The notes beneath the pieces were generated by a model that saw nothing but the letters and a program-made list of their open reading frames with translations, had not been told where the DNA came from and searched no databases. The position numbers were made by a program, and so were the translations under genes. Below, one piece after another: positions 1 to 9,585 of a stretch of DNA of 64,000 nucleotides (position 1 is its first letter; each line of letters starts with the position of its first letter). Source of the stretch: Bythopirellula goksoeyrii (GTDB taxonomy: Bacteria; Planctomycetota; Planctomycetia; Pirellulales; Lacipirellulaceae); contig NZ_CP042913.1 of NCBI RefSeq assembly GCF_008065115.1, positions 443,211 through 507,210 of the forward strand, written 5' to 3'.

Positions 1-1493
1 TCCTCCTGCGGCAGATCTTGCCCCACGTTGACAATCATCCGCAGCGAGTTGGAGACAAGATTCGCATAGCGACGCGTATAGCTCGCGCCAAGGTTGTGAT
101 AACTGCGGCCCAGATTTTCGGTGTCGTCGAGAAAGGCGTAACCAATCTCAGCGTAACCACCTTTGCTTTCGATAAAGGTGGTGAGTCCCACCATGTTCGC
201 TGCCCGGTTGTCTCCATCGAATGCGATGTTGCTGGTAATTTCGTCCAGGCCGACGAACAAAGTGGTGTCAAAGTTGGACCAATCGAGCAGAGGATTATTG
301 CGTGCCGGGATCGTGGCGGCAACACCGAGAAAGGCGTCTTCCATCCAGACACCATTCTGAAACAACAGTGGCATCAGTCCCACGGCAAACGGCAAATTGA
401 ACGAGGCATATTGGTCGGTGAATCCGCCGATGATATAGCCCAGATCTCCTTCAAAGAAGAGTGTGTCCGTGCGTTGATCCCAAAAGTCCCAGGCGTCGTT
501 GGTGGATAACTGGCCATTGTCATAGATGATGCTGTTGAATTCGTTCCCCTCATCCAACGGTCCCATGAACATGTGGATTCGCTCGGTGGCGGTGATGGCC
601 CAGTCGAATTCGAGATTGAGTCGGTTCGCCCAGATCGTTTGTTCGTTGGCAACGTTTTGGTTGTAAGCAAGAGCGGAACGATAGTCGCCATACACATAGA
701 ACTTCTGTTGCGTCAGATTCGTGCAGCCAAATGCCGTCCCGGAGCGGGGCAGGGGGCCCGTTTCGTAGAAGGGTAGGCCCCATTCAATCGCGGGACGTTG
801 AATAGGGTTCATGTATTTTCCGCCATAGATGGCCAACTCGCCGCACGAATCCCAACCGAATTGGCCATAATAGGGGTCCGGCGAGAAGTCGCCGCTGTTG
901 TACTGAGCCCTGCAGCTACGTGGGTCGTGACACTGCTTGCCAACTACCATGATGCCACCGTCGAGCTCCGCCGGGGTCGGCAATCGCTCCCACGGAGGTG
1001 CATGCGCCGAGACCACTGCAGGGGCAATCGGTGAGGTAATGCCATAGCGTGTCGGTCCGCGCATATAACCAGGTGCACTCGGAGGAGGCGAAAAGCCAGG
1101 TGCCGGTTGGCACTGCGGTCCATGGAAAAGTAGCGGCGGACCAACGATTGGCCGAGTCACTGCAGGGAAGTCGAGAAAGAGGGAAGATTGCAATGGCGAA
1201 TACGTCCACCATGGAAAAATCGAAGAACGATGCCCCGCGATGTTGCCAACCGGTGGCAAAGCCCAAAATTCATCGGGTCTGGCAACAGTCGTAGGTTGTG
1301 CACTCTTGCCCGTCACGGGTTCAATAGCCGGCAGTGGCCGAACAGCTGGTGAGGGTGTCGCCACCGATTCCGGCGCAGCAAAGAGTTCCTCTGCCTTCGC
1401 GTTCTGCCAGCCTCCCAACGCAATCACCAGCAACACCGCACAGCAAGCGCGGAATGTCGATGTAAATTTCAAGTTGGAACGGTGGTGAATCAT
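1..1493 (-). CDS. Secreted, probably outer-membrane protein, partial (C-terminus off left edge)
   Basis: An open frame of about 497 codons starts at ATG 1493 and is still open at base 1, so the C-terminus is missing. Residues 1-34 form a signal peptide: basic N-region, hydrophobic core ACCAVLLVIALGG, and an AKA-type cleavage site at 32-34. Next comes a Pro-rich segment (about 45-130), then alternating aromatic/polar stretches and repeated short motifs such as NLEFDWAIT and YAEIGYAFLDD, which suggest outer-membrane beta strands. The start lies 11 bp downstream of the stop of the pentaheme cytochrome gene, so the two are almost certainly cotranscribed. I do not recognise a named family. An outer-membrane porin-like barrel partnered with the cytochrome is an inference; a secreted non-barrel protein is the alternative. 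Confidence 0.7.
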   Translation of the reverse strand, partial: MIHHRSNLKFTSTFRACCAVLLVIALGGWQNAKAEELFAAPESVATPSPAVRPLPAIEPVTGKSAQPTTVARPDEFWALPPVGNIAGHRSSIFPWWTYSPLQSSLFLDFPAVTRPIVGPPLLFHGPQCQPAPGFSPPPSAPGYMRGPTRYGITSPIAPAVVSAHAPPWERLPTPAELDGGIMVVGKQCHDPRSCRAQYNSGDFSPDPYYGQFGWDSCGELAIYGGKYMNPIQRPAIEWGLPFYETGPLPRSGTAFGCTNLTQQKFYVYGDYRSALAYNQNVANEQTIWANRLNLEFDWAITATERIHMFMGPLDEGNEFNSIIYDNGQLSTNDAWDFWDQRTDTLFFEGDLGYIIGGFTDQYASFNLPFAVGLMPLLFQNGVWMEDAFLGVAATIPARNNPLLDWSNFDTTLFVGLDEITSNIAFDGDNRAANMVGLTTFIESKGGYAEIGYAFLDDTENLGRSYHNLGASYTRRYANLVSNSLRMIVNVGQDLPQE

Positions 1494-1504
1494 CGAGTAG
1501 CTGG

Positions 1505-3871
1505 CTATTGAATCTCAAACTCATAGGAACTGTGATGGAAATCGGTGATCCCTTCGTTCATCGCCCGCTGCATCTCCATCGTCGCACCGCAAAACCGCAT
1601 GAAGTAGATGGGCTGCGTCCGCATCCGCAACCGGAAAGAGAGCCGATAGTAACCAGGCTCCTTGATTAACTCGGCTGGGATTTTGTAGGGAGCCCGACGC
1701 GAACCGAGCGGTGCGAGCGACCGACCTTCCATACGAATAAAGGGAGGATGATTCATCACGGAAATCGGCTGCGCCCCCGGACGCAAGTAGGGCAACTGGT
1801 CGATGTCGACATTCACGGGCAAGAAGAATTCACGATCAGTACCTGTGGCTCCCGTGATGAGGAACATCGTCTGTAGATTGAATAATTGCCAATCGTAGGG
1901 AATCCGTTTGTTGCGGACATCTTCGGAGTGAATGTCCGCTACGTCCCCCCATCGATCCGTGTAACCCGATTCCCATACTCGTTGCCCACGCGGCCCAATC
2001 AGTACCACGTTGGCCCATAGCTGCGGTTGAGCACCCAACGAACCGCTGGGCATGTTGTGACCATCGTTTCTGTTGGTCACAATATAGTGGAATCGCAAGT
2101 CCTGTCCGCGTACGAGCGGCTTGTCGAAGAATGGTCCATCCACGTGGGAGCCATTCTCCATGATCTGGTGTCGACTGATGTCCTTCTTGCCGAGTTTCTT
2201 TTGGTTGTCGTCGATTACATCGCGGGCATCGTAGCGATCATCCACATTTGCCCATACTGGCGGGAAATTCACATAGAGGTTGCCCTGTTCAACCGCCTCC
2301 TCAAACGCCTCAGTTCCCCACCCTGCGCGGTAGTCGAACTGGAGCCATTCGAGCATTGACCATCGCAGCGCGTCCTTGTTGAAAGGGAACACACCGGGGT
2401 GAGCGATCGAGTAACCCGGGCCATAGAACACATGGTTGGCATGTTTGCGGTGGTCATTAACCGTCTTGCCGTTGACGACCGCCGCCGGGCCTGTTTCATA
2501 ACCACTCGCTACGCCTGGCAGACGCCCCATGTGGCAGTCCTGACAAGATATTCCCTTCTTGCAGGCAGGGGAGGCACGATATTGCTCCCACACCACTTCT
2601 AACTTGATCCCCGGCTGTACGGCCACCTGATGACAGGAAACACAGAACTCGGGCTTCGAGAGTTGATCAAAATAGCATCCCGCGATGTGGATGTCCTGCC
2701 CCGGACCTTGCTCAGAGGGCGAAGTTTTGACTTTGAACTCATTTTTGTGAGCAATGACTTCCGCGACACCGCTGCCACCGATTGAACCATAAACGGGGGC
2801 GAAAATATCGCCAGGTTCAATGCGACGCTCACCGTTAACTTTGCCGTAACGCTGATTCACACGATGGCAGGCAACACAGGTAACCCCTTCGCGGGCAACC
2901 TGAGGCATATCCCACAATGGTGCTGCCCGTGAAATTCCCAAACTGACACCCGCCGGGGAATGGCAGCGGTAGCAAAAGTAACCAACAGTTGCCTGTGAGA
3001 TGTCGTTAATCTTCTGCTCAAATTTTTGGAACATCGGCGAAACAGCCGCATAGGCATGGCTGGAAACGCTCCATTCCTCGAATAACTTTTCGTGACATGT
3101 TGCACAAGCAAAGGCAGAAGGATACAGGGAGTCGGCAACGTAGTCGCAATACGATTTTCTGTTCGGGTTAGAATCCGCAGTCGTCTGGGTGGGTAGGGAG
3201 TGAGGAGCAGCTCCCGTCGGAATTGGGGGTGGGGCGAAAGGGCTCTCTGTAGGGTGGCCGATCTCCTCTGCAGGTGCGGGCAGTGGAACCGGAACAGACT
3301 CTGAATCAAGTTCCTCGGTTTGTGCTGATGGATCTTCTGGCTCGTTGGCTGGATAGCTTGGCTCGCTCACGGGTGCTGATTCATCCGGAACCTCAACTGC
3401 AGGTAATTCAGAAGGGGTCTCTTCGGCAGGGGCAGCGTCTTTCCACAAGAGGTCAGCTGTGCCATCGAGCAAATCATCCGGATCACCTGAAGAGTCCGGT
3501 GACACTACGGCCTTGTCTGAAGAACTGTCTTTCAGGACCCGGCTTGCTACACGCAGTGGCTGGGGATACTTTACCCGGGGCACCCTCGCAGAAATGGTGC
3601 GAATCTCAGGTGGAATGACTTCAGGTCCCAAAGCGCTGGGGCCCTCGCTGGCCAAAGCCATCCACCCCGGGCAACCCGCCTGGGCCAAGGCCTGCTCGAT
3701 CTTCTCCATCCGGTCTTCGGTATGATCGACAAGTTTGATATCCGTGTAGCGATTCGATTCAGGGGGGGGTTGCGGCTCCGCATGCCAATAGCCCACCAGC
3801 GTACCGATTACCACCACCATGGCTCCCCCGAGCCATGGCCATACGTTCAAACCAAGCTGTTTCCCCTTCAT
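1505..3871 (-). CDS. Membrane-anchored pentaheme c-type cytochrome
   Basis: A 788-residue protein. Residues about 11-28 form an N-terminal hydrophobic anchor or signal (WPWLGGAMVVVIGTLVGYW). Residues about 130-240 are a long linker rich in Pro, Glu and Ser. A heme region follows with five CxxCH motifs: CATCH (256-260), CYRCH (300-304), CVACH (332-336), CVSCH (410-414) and CQDCH (443-447). This spacing resembles the cytochrome c554/multiheme cytochrome group. The C-terminal ~300 residues include a GHNMPSG motif that is common in planctomycete multiheme proteins, then a beta-rich domain. The likely role is periplasmic or cell-surface electron transfer; donor and acceptor are unknown. It is the first gene of a minus-strand operon with the outer-membrane-like gene and is divergent from the DUF1549/DUF1553 gene. 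Confidence 0.88.
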   Translation of the reverse strand: MKGKQLGLNVWPWLGGAMVVVIGTLVGYWHAEPQPPPESNRYTDIKLVDHTEDRMEKIEQALAQAGCPGWMALASEGPSALGPEVIPPEIRTISARVPRVKYPQPLRVASRVLKDSSSDKAVVSPDSSGDPDDLLDGTADLLWKDAAPAEETPSELPAVEVPDESAPVSEPSYPANEPEDPSAQTEELDSESVPVPLPAPAEEIGHPTESPFAPPPIPTGAAPHSLPTQTTADSNPNRKSYCDYVADSLYPSAFACATCHEKLFEEWSVSSHAYAAVSPMFQKFEQKINDISQATVGYFCYRCHSPAGVSLGISRAAPLWDMPQVAREGVTCVACHRVNQRYGKVNGERRIEPGDIFAPVYGSIGGSGVAEVIAHKNEFKVKTSPSEQGPGQDIHIAGCYFDQLSKPEFCVSCHQVAVQPGIKLEVVWEQYRASPACKKGISCQDCHMGRLPGVASGYETGPAAVVNGKTVNDHRKHANHVFYGPGYSIAHPGVFPFNKDALRWSMLEWLQFDYRAGWGTEAFEEAVEQGNLYVNFPPVWANVDDRYDARDVIDDNQKKLGKKDISRHQIMENGSHVDGPFFDKPLVRGQDLRFHYIVTNRNDGHNMPSGSLGAQPQLWANVVLIGPRGQRVWESGYTDRWGDVADIHSEDVRNKRIPYDWQLFNLQTMFLITGATGTDREFFLPVNVDIDQLPYLRPGAQPISVMNHPPFIRMEGRSLAPLGSRRAPYKIPAELIKEPGYYRLSFRLRMRTQPIYFMRFCGATMEMQRAMNEGITDFHHSSYEFEIQ

Positions 3872-4183
3872 GCTGCGAACGTCCTTGTTCTGCAGTGATG
3901 CTTGTCTCGGATAACAGGCCAGCTCCTCCTAGATACTGGAGAATTCCAATTCAGCTAGCCAGAAATGGCGAGCACAACTGGCCCTTCAACTGATCGAACC
4001 GATCCGTTCGGCACATTGAGAACCACGCGTTTAACCGCTATATCTTAACGCTCTCGCTGCTAGCTCTTGGCCCACCGGTCGTGTAGAATAGCGTGATCGC
4101 AACTCCCGTTTGCCTCTGACGGTGTACAAGTTTGCAGCGGATCGGCATTTCTGCCTTCGAATCGCCTGAATTGGAGACCTTAA
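3872..4183. promoter_or_regulatory. Divergent intergenic region, cytochrome operon / DUF1553 operon
   Basis: This 312 bp gap separates two divergently transcribed operons, so it must hold both promoters. A TAGAAT-like -10 lies near 4083 on the plus strand without a convincing -35, and GGAG at 4173-4176 is a plausible ribosome-binding site for the GTG start at 4184. No hairpin or operator was recognised. Confidence 0.5.
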
Positions 4184-6571
4184 GTGCTCAATAGCAGTTT
4201 GCTAGCAAGGCTCGGACTCACTGTAGCCATAGTCGCTTACCACTTTGGCTACACGAATTGTCGCGGCGAGCATTCTGCTGTCGATTTCAACAGAGATATT
4301 CGCCCGATTCTCTCTGAAAATTGCTTCGCATGTCACGGCCCTGATGCAGAGACCCGTGAGGCAGATCTCCGTCTGGATCAGGAGGAATCAGCCCTTGAAG
4401 ATCGTGGTGGATATGCAGCGGTCGTTGCAGGAGATGTCTCACTAAGTGAATTAGTACGCCGCATCGAGAGCGACGACAAAGACGAGCAGATGCCCCCTCC
4501 CGAGATGAAAAAGCATATCACGGACGATCAAGTTGTTCTCCTAAAACGATGGATCACTGAAGGTGCAGTCTGGTCACCGGCCTGGTCCTACGTTCCCCCG
4601 AAGTGGTGGGAGCCACCAGCCACTAAAGCAACTAATTGGAAACAGAATTGGATTGACCAGTTTGTACTAGCCAGGTTGGAGGAAGAAAATCTGAGCCCAA
4701 GCCCCGAAGCCGACGCCGTGACTTTGATACGTCGTCTGTCGTTTGACCTGACCGGACTTCCTCCCACGCCAGAAGTTGTTGATACGTTTATGGCCGATCC
4801 CAGCGATGAGGCCTACGAGCGACTTGTCGATGAGTTCTTGGCTTCGCCCCATTTTGGCGAACGCATGGCAATCAAGTGGCTCGATCTCGTCCGGTTTGCC
4901 GACTCGGTGGGCTATCACGGTGATCAAGGGCACAACATTTGGCCGTATCGCGATTATGTGATCCATGCTTTCAATGAAAACATGCCCTTCGATCAATTCA
5001 CCCGCGAACAACTCGCAGGGGACTTGTTACCGAACAACGACGTAGACCAACTAATCGCTTCGGGCTACAACCGTTTATTGCAGACTTCCCATGAAGGAGG
5101 GCTCCAACTCAAGGAGTATCGTGCCATTTACCTTGCCGACCGGGTACGCAACGTGTCCCAAGTGTGGATGGGAGCCACGATGGGCTGCTGCCAATGCCAC
5201 GATCATAAATACGATCCCTACACAGCGCAAGATTTCTACGCTATGGGGGCTTTCTTCGCGGATATCGATGATGAGTGGCACCTCCGGAATGAGAGTGGCG
5301 AGGTTGGCAATACCGATCCCACTGTACGCAAACCAGAGAAGGAAGTGCTTAGCGTCTATCAACGAGAAGAAATTGCTGAATTGGAAAAACTGCTTACCAA
5401 GCTCGATTCGGAAAAAGAGTCAAAGCAAATTGCCAAGTTGCGTGAGCAAAGGGATAATTTGGCAAACATCACATCGCCAACTATGATTACGGAATCTACG
5501 GAACCTCGCGTCGTTCGTGTTCTCGCCCGTGGTGATTGGCAGGATGAGAGCGGTGAAACTGTCACCGCTGCCGTTCCGAAATTCCTCGGCGATATCAGTC
5601 GTGTGAATCGGCGAGCGAATCGGTTGGATCTATCCAATTGGCTCACAGACCCAGAGAACGGGGTAGGGGGGTTGACCGCGCGGGTGATGGTCAATCGCTA
5701 CTGGGCACTCATGTTTGGAGAAGGATTAGCCCGAGTGCTCGACGACTTTGGGGGCCAGGGCGAGCCTCCTTCTCACCCCGAGCTGCTCGACAACCTGGCT
5801 GTGGAGTACATCGAGAGTGGCTGGGATACCAAACACTTAATGAAACTGATCGCATTGAGCAGCGCTTATCGGCAGTCTTCTATGGCCGACGAGAAATTGC
5901 GGACTCGCGATCCATTGAACCGATTGCTCGCACGGCAGAACCGCTTTCGATTGCCTGCTGAAATGGTACGTGATACGACTTTGGCAGTGAGTGGACTCTT
6001 AGTGGACAAGCTCGGAGGTCGCAGTGTGAAACCTGCCCAGCCTGCCCACTACTACAAGAATCTGAATTTCCCCGAACGTGAATACGAACCAGATACCGGT
6101 GCCGAACAGTGGCGACGAGGAGTCTATATGCACTGGCAACGCACGTTTTTGCATCCGATGCTCAAAGCGCTCGATGCACCAACTCGTGAAGAATGTACGG
6201 CCAACAGACCTCGATCCAATACGGCCCTTGCTGCGCTGGTGCTACTGAACGATCCCAATAGTGTGGAGGCTGCCCGAGCACTTGCTGCGAGAATCTTGAC
6301 TGATGAAGTGGCTCACACGGACAATGAAAGGATTCAACGCGCATTCCGCCTGGCAGTATCTCAGCAACCAGATGTCCGCCAACGACAAATTCTTGTGGAC
6401 TTGCTCAGCGATAGTCGATCCTATTTCGCCACAAACTCAGCCGACAGGAAAAAACTACTGGAAGTTGGATCATCGCTAACAGGAAAGGAATTACCCGAGG
6501 CAGAGCTTGCAGCTTGGACCACCGTCTCCCGAGCGGTACTCAACATGAGTGAAACCACTACCCGCAACTAG
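4184..6571 (+). CDS. DUF1549/DUF1553 protein with planctomycete cytochrome c domain
   Basis: A 795-residue secreted protein starting at GTG 4184 with GGAG seven bases upstream. Residues 1-32 look like a signal peptide. A planctomycete-type cytochrome c (PSC1) domain follows, with one heme motif CFACH at 47-51 inside the family signature (DIRPILSENCFACHGPD). A DUF1549 domain then spans about 155-370 (ARLEEENLSPSP, RRLSFDLTGLPPTP, WLDLVRFADS), and a DUF1553 domain spans about 470-760 (RVMVNRYWALMFGEGL, SSAYRQSS). The family is expanded in planctomycetes and nearly always paired with a DUF1501 protein, as here. Its role is not established; a link to extracellular polymer degradation has been proposed. 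It sits 10 bp upstream of the DUF1501 gene. Confidence 0.93.
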   Translation: MLNSSLLARLGLTVAIVAYHFGYTNCRGEHSAVDFNRDIRPILSENCFACHGPDAETREADLRLDQEESALEDRGGYAAVVAGDVSLSELVRRIESDDKDEQMPPPEMKKHITDDQVVLLKRWITEGAVWSPAWSYVPPKWWEPPATKATNWKQNWIDQFVLARLEEENLSPSPEADAVTLIRRLSFDLTGLPPTPEVVDTFMADPSDEAYERLVDEFLASPHFGERMAIKWLDLVRFADSVGYHGDQGHNIWPYRDYVIHAFNENMPFDQFTREQLAGDLLPNNDVDQLIASGYNRLLQTSHEGGLQLKEYRAIYLADRVRNVSQVWMGATMGCCQCHDHKYDPYTAQDFYAMGAFFADIDDEWHLRNESGEVGNTDPTVRKPEKEVLSVYQREEIAELEKLLTKLDSEKESKQIAKLREQRDNLANITSPTMITESTEPRVVRVLARGDWQDESGETVTAAVPKFLGDISRVNRRANRLDLSNWLTDPENGVGGLTARVMVNRYWALMFGEGLARVLDDFGGQGEPPSHPELLDNLAVEYIESGWDTKHLMKLIALSSAYRQSSMADEKLRTRDPLNRLLARQNRFRLPAEMVRDTTLAVSGLLVDKLGGRSVKPAQPAHYYKNLNFPEREYEPDTGAEQWRRGVYMHWQRTFLHPMLKALDAPTREECTANRPRSNTALAALVLLNDPNSVEAARALAARILTDEVAHTDNERIQRAFRLAVSQQPDVRQRQILVDLLSDSRSYFATNSADRKKLLEVGSSLTGKELPEAELAAWTTVSRAVLNMSETTTRN

Positions 6572-6581
6572 AATCACTACT

Positions 6582-8018
6582 ATGAACGAATCCTCGACAA
6601 CTTCTTTCCAGCGCCAACTCTGCCGGCGAACATTCCTTGCTCAGACAGGGTTGGGATTAGGGACCGCCGCGTTGTCGACGTTGTTGGGCGGTGAATCACA
6701 AGCTGCTTCGAACCAGAGCATAGGACTTCCGACGTTGCCCAATCTGCCTCAGAAGGTGAAACGAGTCATCTTTCTCTGCATGGCAGGAGGACCTTCGCAT
6801 CTAGAGACGTTTGACTACAAACCTGCTCTGGAAGAGATCAGTGGCCAGCCGATGCCGGAGTCCTATACGAAAGGACAACAGATCGCCCAACTACAAGGGC
6901 AGGAACTGATTGCCCAGGGACCGATGACCAAGTTTGGTCGCTACGGCAAGAGCGGCCAAACCATGAGCGACTTTTTCCCCTACCACCGGGAAATCGCGGA
7001 CGACATTTGCATTATCAAATCGATGGTTACCGAGCAGATCAATCATGATCCAGCACACACTTTCATGAACACTGGTACTGTGATCAGTGGCCGACCTTCG
7101 ATGGGATCGTGGGTTAACTATGGTCTGGGATGTGAAAATAAGTCGCTTCCTGGTTTTGTCGTGCTCGTCTCTCAGGGAGGTCGCAACCCGCAGCCGATTG
7201 CCTCAAGACAATGGTCGGCGGGTTTTTTGCCCAGCCAATATCAAGGTGTCCCTTTCAATTCCACCGGTGATCCGGTCCATTACATCAACAATCCACCAGG
7301 GGTATCCGGCGATTTGCAACGACGCGTCGTCGATAGTGTGTTGGCACTCGATGGCCATCGACAAGACCACCTTCATGATCCTGATCTGACAGCCCGTCTC
7401 GCAGCATACGAAACAGCGTTCCGCATGCAAACCTCAGTGCCAGATCTGGTCGATATGTCCGATGAACCACAACACATCCTCGATATGTATGGTGCCGTAC
7501 CTGGCGATGGTTCGTATGCGTCGAATTGCCTCTTGGCGCGCCGCCTAGCCGAACGTGGCGTTCGCTTTATTCATCTTTACCACCGAGGTTGGGATCATCA
7601 CGGCGACTTGGTCCAGCACATGAATACCTGTAGCGGATTGACCGATAAGCCGACAGCGGCCCTAGTGATGGATCTCAAGGCACGAGGCATGCTTGAGGAT
7701 ACGTTGATCGTGTGGGGAGGCGAATTCGGTCGCACACCGATGTTCCAGGGCAAAGGGGGCCCGGGACGCGATCACCACATCAAAGGTTTTTCCATGTGGG
7801 TGGCCGGTGGTAATATTCGACCCGGGATCTCTTATGGTGCTACCGACGAGCTAGGCTACAACGCTGTGGAGAATCCCGTCCATGTTCGCGATCTGCACGC
7901 TACAATGCTCCATCTATTGGGAATTGACCACAAACATTTTACGGTCAAGTTCCAAGGACTCGACATGCGGCTCACGGGTGTGGAAGAAGCCAAAGTGTTG
8001 CACGACATTCTGGTGTAA
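6582..8018 (+). CDS. DUF1501 Tat-exported protein
   Basis: About 478 residues from ATG 6582. An in-frame GTG at 6549 would overlap the upstream gene, but the ATG places the twin-arginine signal (CRRTFLAQTGLGLGTAALS) near the N-terminus. The body carries features of the DUF1501 family, which has an alkaline-phosphatase/sulfatase-like fold: MAGGPSHLETFDYKP near the start, WDHHGDL in the middle, and WGGEFGRTPMFQ with GRDHH near the C-terminus, the likely metal-binding positions. It is the standard partner of the upstream DUF1549/DUF1553 gene, forms a two-gene operon with it, and should act in the periplasm. The substrate is unknown. Confidence 0.93.
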   Translation: MNESSTTSFQRQLCRRTFLAQTGLGLGTAALSTLLGGESQAASNQSIGLPTLPNLPQKVKRVIFLCMAGGPSHLETFDYKPALEEISGQPMPESYTKGQQIAQLQGQELIAQGPMTKFGRYGKSGQTMSDFFPYHREIADDICIIKSMVTEQINHDPAHTFMNTGTVISGRPSMGSWVNYGLGCENKSLPGFVVLVSQGGRNPQPIASRQWSAGFLPSQYQGVPFNSTGDPVHYINNPPGVSGDLQRRVVDSVLALDGHRQDHLHDPDLTARLAAYETAFRMQTSVPDLVDMSDEPQHILDMYGAVPGDGSYASNCLLARRLAERGVRFIHLYHRGWDHHGDLVQHMNTCSGLTDKPTAALVMDLKARGMLEDTLIVWGGEFGRTPMFQGKGGPGRDHHIKGFSMWVAGGNIRPGISYGATDELGYNAVENPVHVRDLHATMLHLLGIDHKHFTVKFQGLDMRLTGVEEAKVLHDILV

Positions 8019-8040
8019 ATCAAAGTGAAAATCATAGCAA

Positions 8041-8270
8041 GAATACCCGCGAATCACGCGGATATAATCGGATTTGTCGCGAGGCTAATTCACACCGGAA
8101 AAAATAGATTCTTCATTCCTAGTGCTTTGTCATTGCCAAGAATTAGGGTGGGTGACGACAGAACCACCTACTGGGACAATACTTCTGTCGTCACCCACCC
8201 TAAATTTCGATATTGTCAAAGCACTAGCTTCTTCCTATCTGCGATTATTCGCGTGATTCGCGGGCTCCTC
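8041..8270. repeat. Nested large inverted repeat (MITE-like)
   Basis: The gap between two convergent genes is filled by a two-layer palindrome. The outer arms are about 8041-8073 and 8237-8270 (CGCGAATCACGCGG versus CGCGTGATTCGCGG). The inner arms are about 8120-8163 and 8183-8226 (AGGGTGGGTGACGACAGAA versus its complement, ending AGTGCTTTG/CAAAGCACT). The centre is about 19 bp. Sequences of this kind recur between planctomycete genes. The transcript could fold into a long hairpin and end transcription from both flanking genes. Confidence 0.8.
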
Positions 8271-8307
8271 ATTTCATCTTGAGAAATACCTTTAAGAAAT
8301 CACTCGC

Positions 8308-9585
8308 TTATTTCTCGGCAGGCGCAAACTTGTAAATGTCCTGTTCGGTGGTGAAGTAAACTTCTCCCTGGTCGTCTTCTCCGAAAGTCATGACGGGGAA
8401 GCCCTTCTCTTGGATCAGGCGATTAGCCGTAACCACCTCATTCTGGAAGTCGTACCACAAGGCCCAAACTTTTCCGCTCACGTAATCAGCATACAGATAG
8501 GCTCCCTCCAATTCAGGAACCTTCCTGCCTCGATAGACATGCCCTCCTGTAATCGACTTTCCCACATCGTGATGGTATTCCCATATGGGCTCAATCAGAG
8601 TTTCGCACTCTGGGAATCCAGCAGGACCAAAGGGATGTTGGCCCTCTCGAAGGTTCCAGCCGTAGTTGCCACCGCGTTGAATGATGTCGATTTCTTCCCA
8701 TGTATCCTGCCCAACATCAGCTGCCCAACAGGCCCCGGTCTTGCGGTCAAAGGTTACTCGCCAAGGATTGCGTAGTCCGTAGGCCCAGATTTCCCCCCGT
8801 GGAAAACAGTTCGCACCAGCAAAGGGGCCATCTTTGGGGGGAGCCGGTTGCCCATAGAAAGGATTGTCCTTGGGAATCGCGTAGGCCAAACCTTCGTCCT
8901 TGTGGTCTACGTCGATTCGCAAGAGAGCACCTAAAAGAGTATGTGTATTTTGCCCATTCATGTGGGGATCATTCCATGCTCCCCCATCTCCAACCACGAT
9001 GTAAAGAAAACCATCGGGACCGAATGCCACAGTACCACCATTATGATTCCAATACGGCTCTTTAATTTCTAGCAGGATTTCTTCACTGTCGGGATCCGCC
9101 TCTTCAGGGTTATCCTTCTTGGTGCGAAACCTAGAGATACGAGAACTATGTGGATTGTCTTTTGAAGGAGTAGGGGTGTAGTAAACGAAGAATTCTCCGT
9201 TCTCCTTAAACCGTGGATGAAATGCGAGTCCCAAAAATCCTTCCTCGCCCTCCCACTCCTTGAAAGGCACAACGCGATCACGAATGTCGAGAAACAATTG
9301 CATCTCTGAAGTGTTGGGGTCGTTTTCAAAGGAGTGGATTGTGCCGTATTGGGTCGCCACAAAGAGTCGATTCGATCCATCACCGGAACCCGTGATTATT
9401 AAAGGCCGTGGCTTGATAGGCTTTCCCGTGTCGATTCCAGTGATCCAGTCCGGCCACTGCAGTTCTGGAAACGCAGGAGCCACTTCGACTGGTAGCGGTG
9501 ACTCATCTAATTCAGCCCGCAGCTCACAAGTGATCAGACCAAGCCAACAGACTCCTAGAAACACCTTCTTGAAACACTCTGTCAT
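8308..9585 (-). CDS. PQQ-dependent sugar dehydrogenase-like protein (GSDH family)
   Basis: A 425-residue secreted protein with a signal peptide at about residues 1-24 (FLGVCWLGLITCELRAE). The rest fits the six-bladed propeller of the glucose/sorbosone dehydrogenase family: ITGSGDGSNRLFVATQ at the start, EGEEGFLGLAFHP, WNHNGGTVAFGPDGFLY with a conserved His, GLRNPWRVTFD, and GGNYGWNLREG toward the end. Members oxidise aldoses or related sugars in the periplasm with PQQ and pass electrons to a carrier; many planctomycete homologues are uncharacterised. It stands alone, convergent with the DUF1501 gene across the inverted repeat. No PQQ synthesis gene is in the window. Confidence 0.88.
   Translation of the reverse strand: MTECFKKVFLGVCWLGLITCELRAELDESPLPVEVAPAFPELQWPDWITGIDTGKPIKPRPLIITGSGDGSNRLFVATQYGTIHSFENDPNTSEMQLFLDIRDRVVPFKEWEGEEGFLGLAFHPRFKENGEFFVYYTPTPSKDNPHSSRISRFRTKKDNPEEADPDSEEILLEIKEPYWNHNGGTVAFGPDGFLYIVVGDGGAWNDPHMNGQNTHTLLGALLRIDVDHKDEGLAYAIPKDNPFYGQPAPPKDGPFAGANCFPRGEIWAYGLRNPWRVTFDRKTGACWAADVGQDTWEEIDIIQRGGNYGWNLREGQHPFGPAGFPECETLIEPIWEYHHDVGKSITGGHVYRGRKVPELEGAYLYADYVSGKVWALWYDFQNEVVTANRLIQEKGFPVMTFGEDDQGEVYFTTEQDIYKFAPAEK

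Noticed and set aside
8025-8282. 85-codon plus-strand frame between DUF1501 and the sugar dehydrogenase
   Set aside because: It lies entirely within the nested palindrome and has no protein-like pattern.
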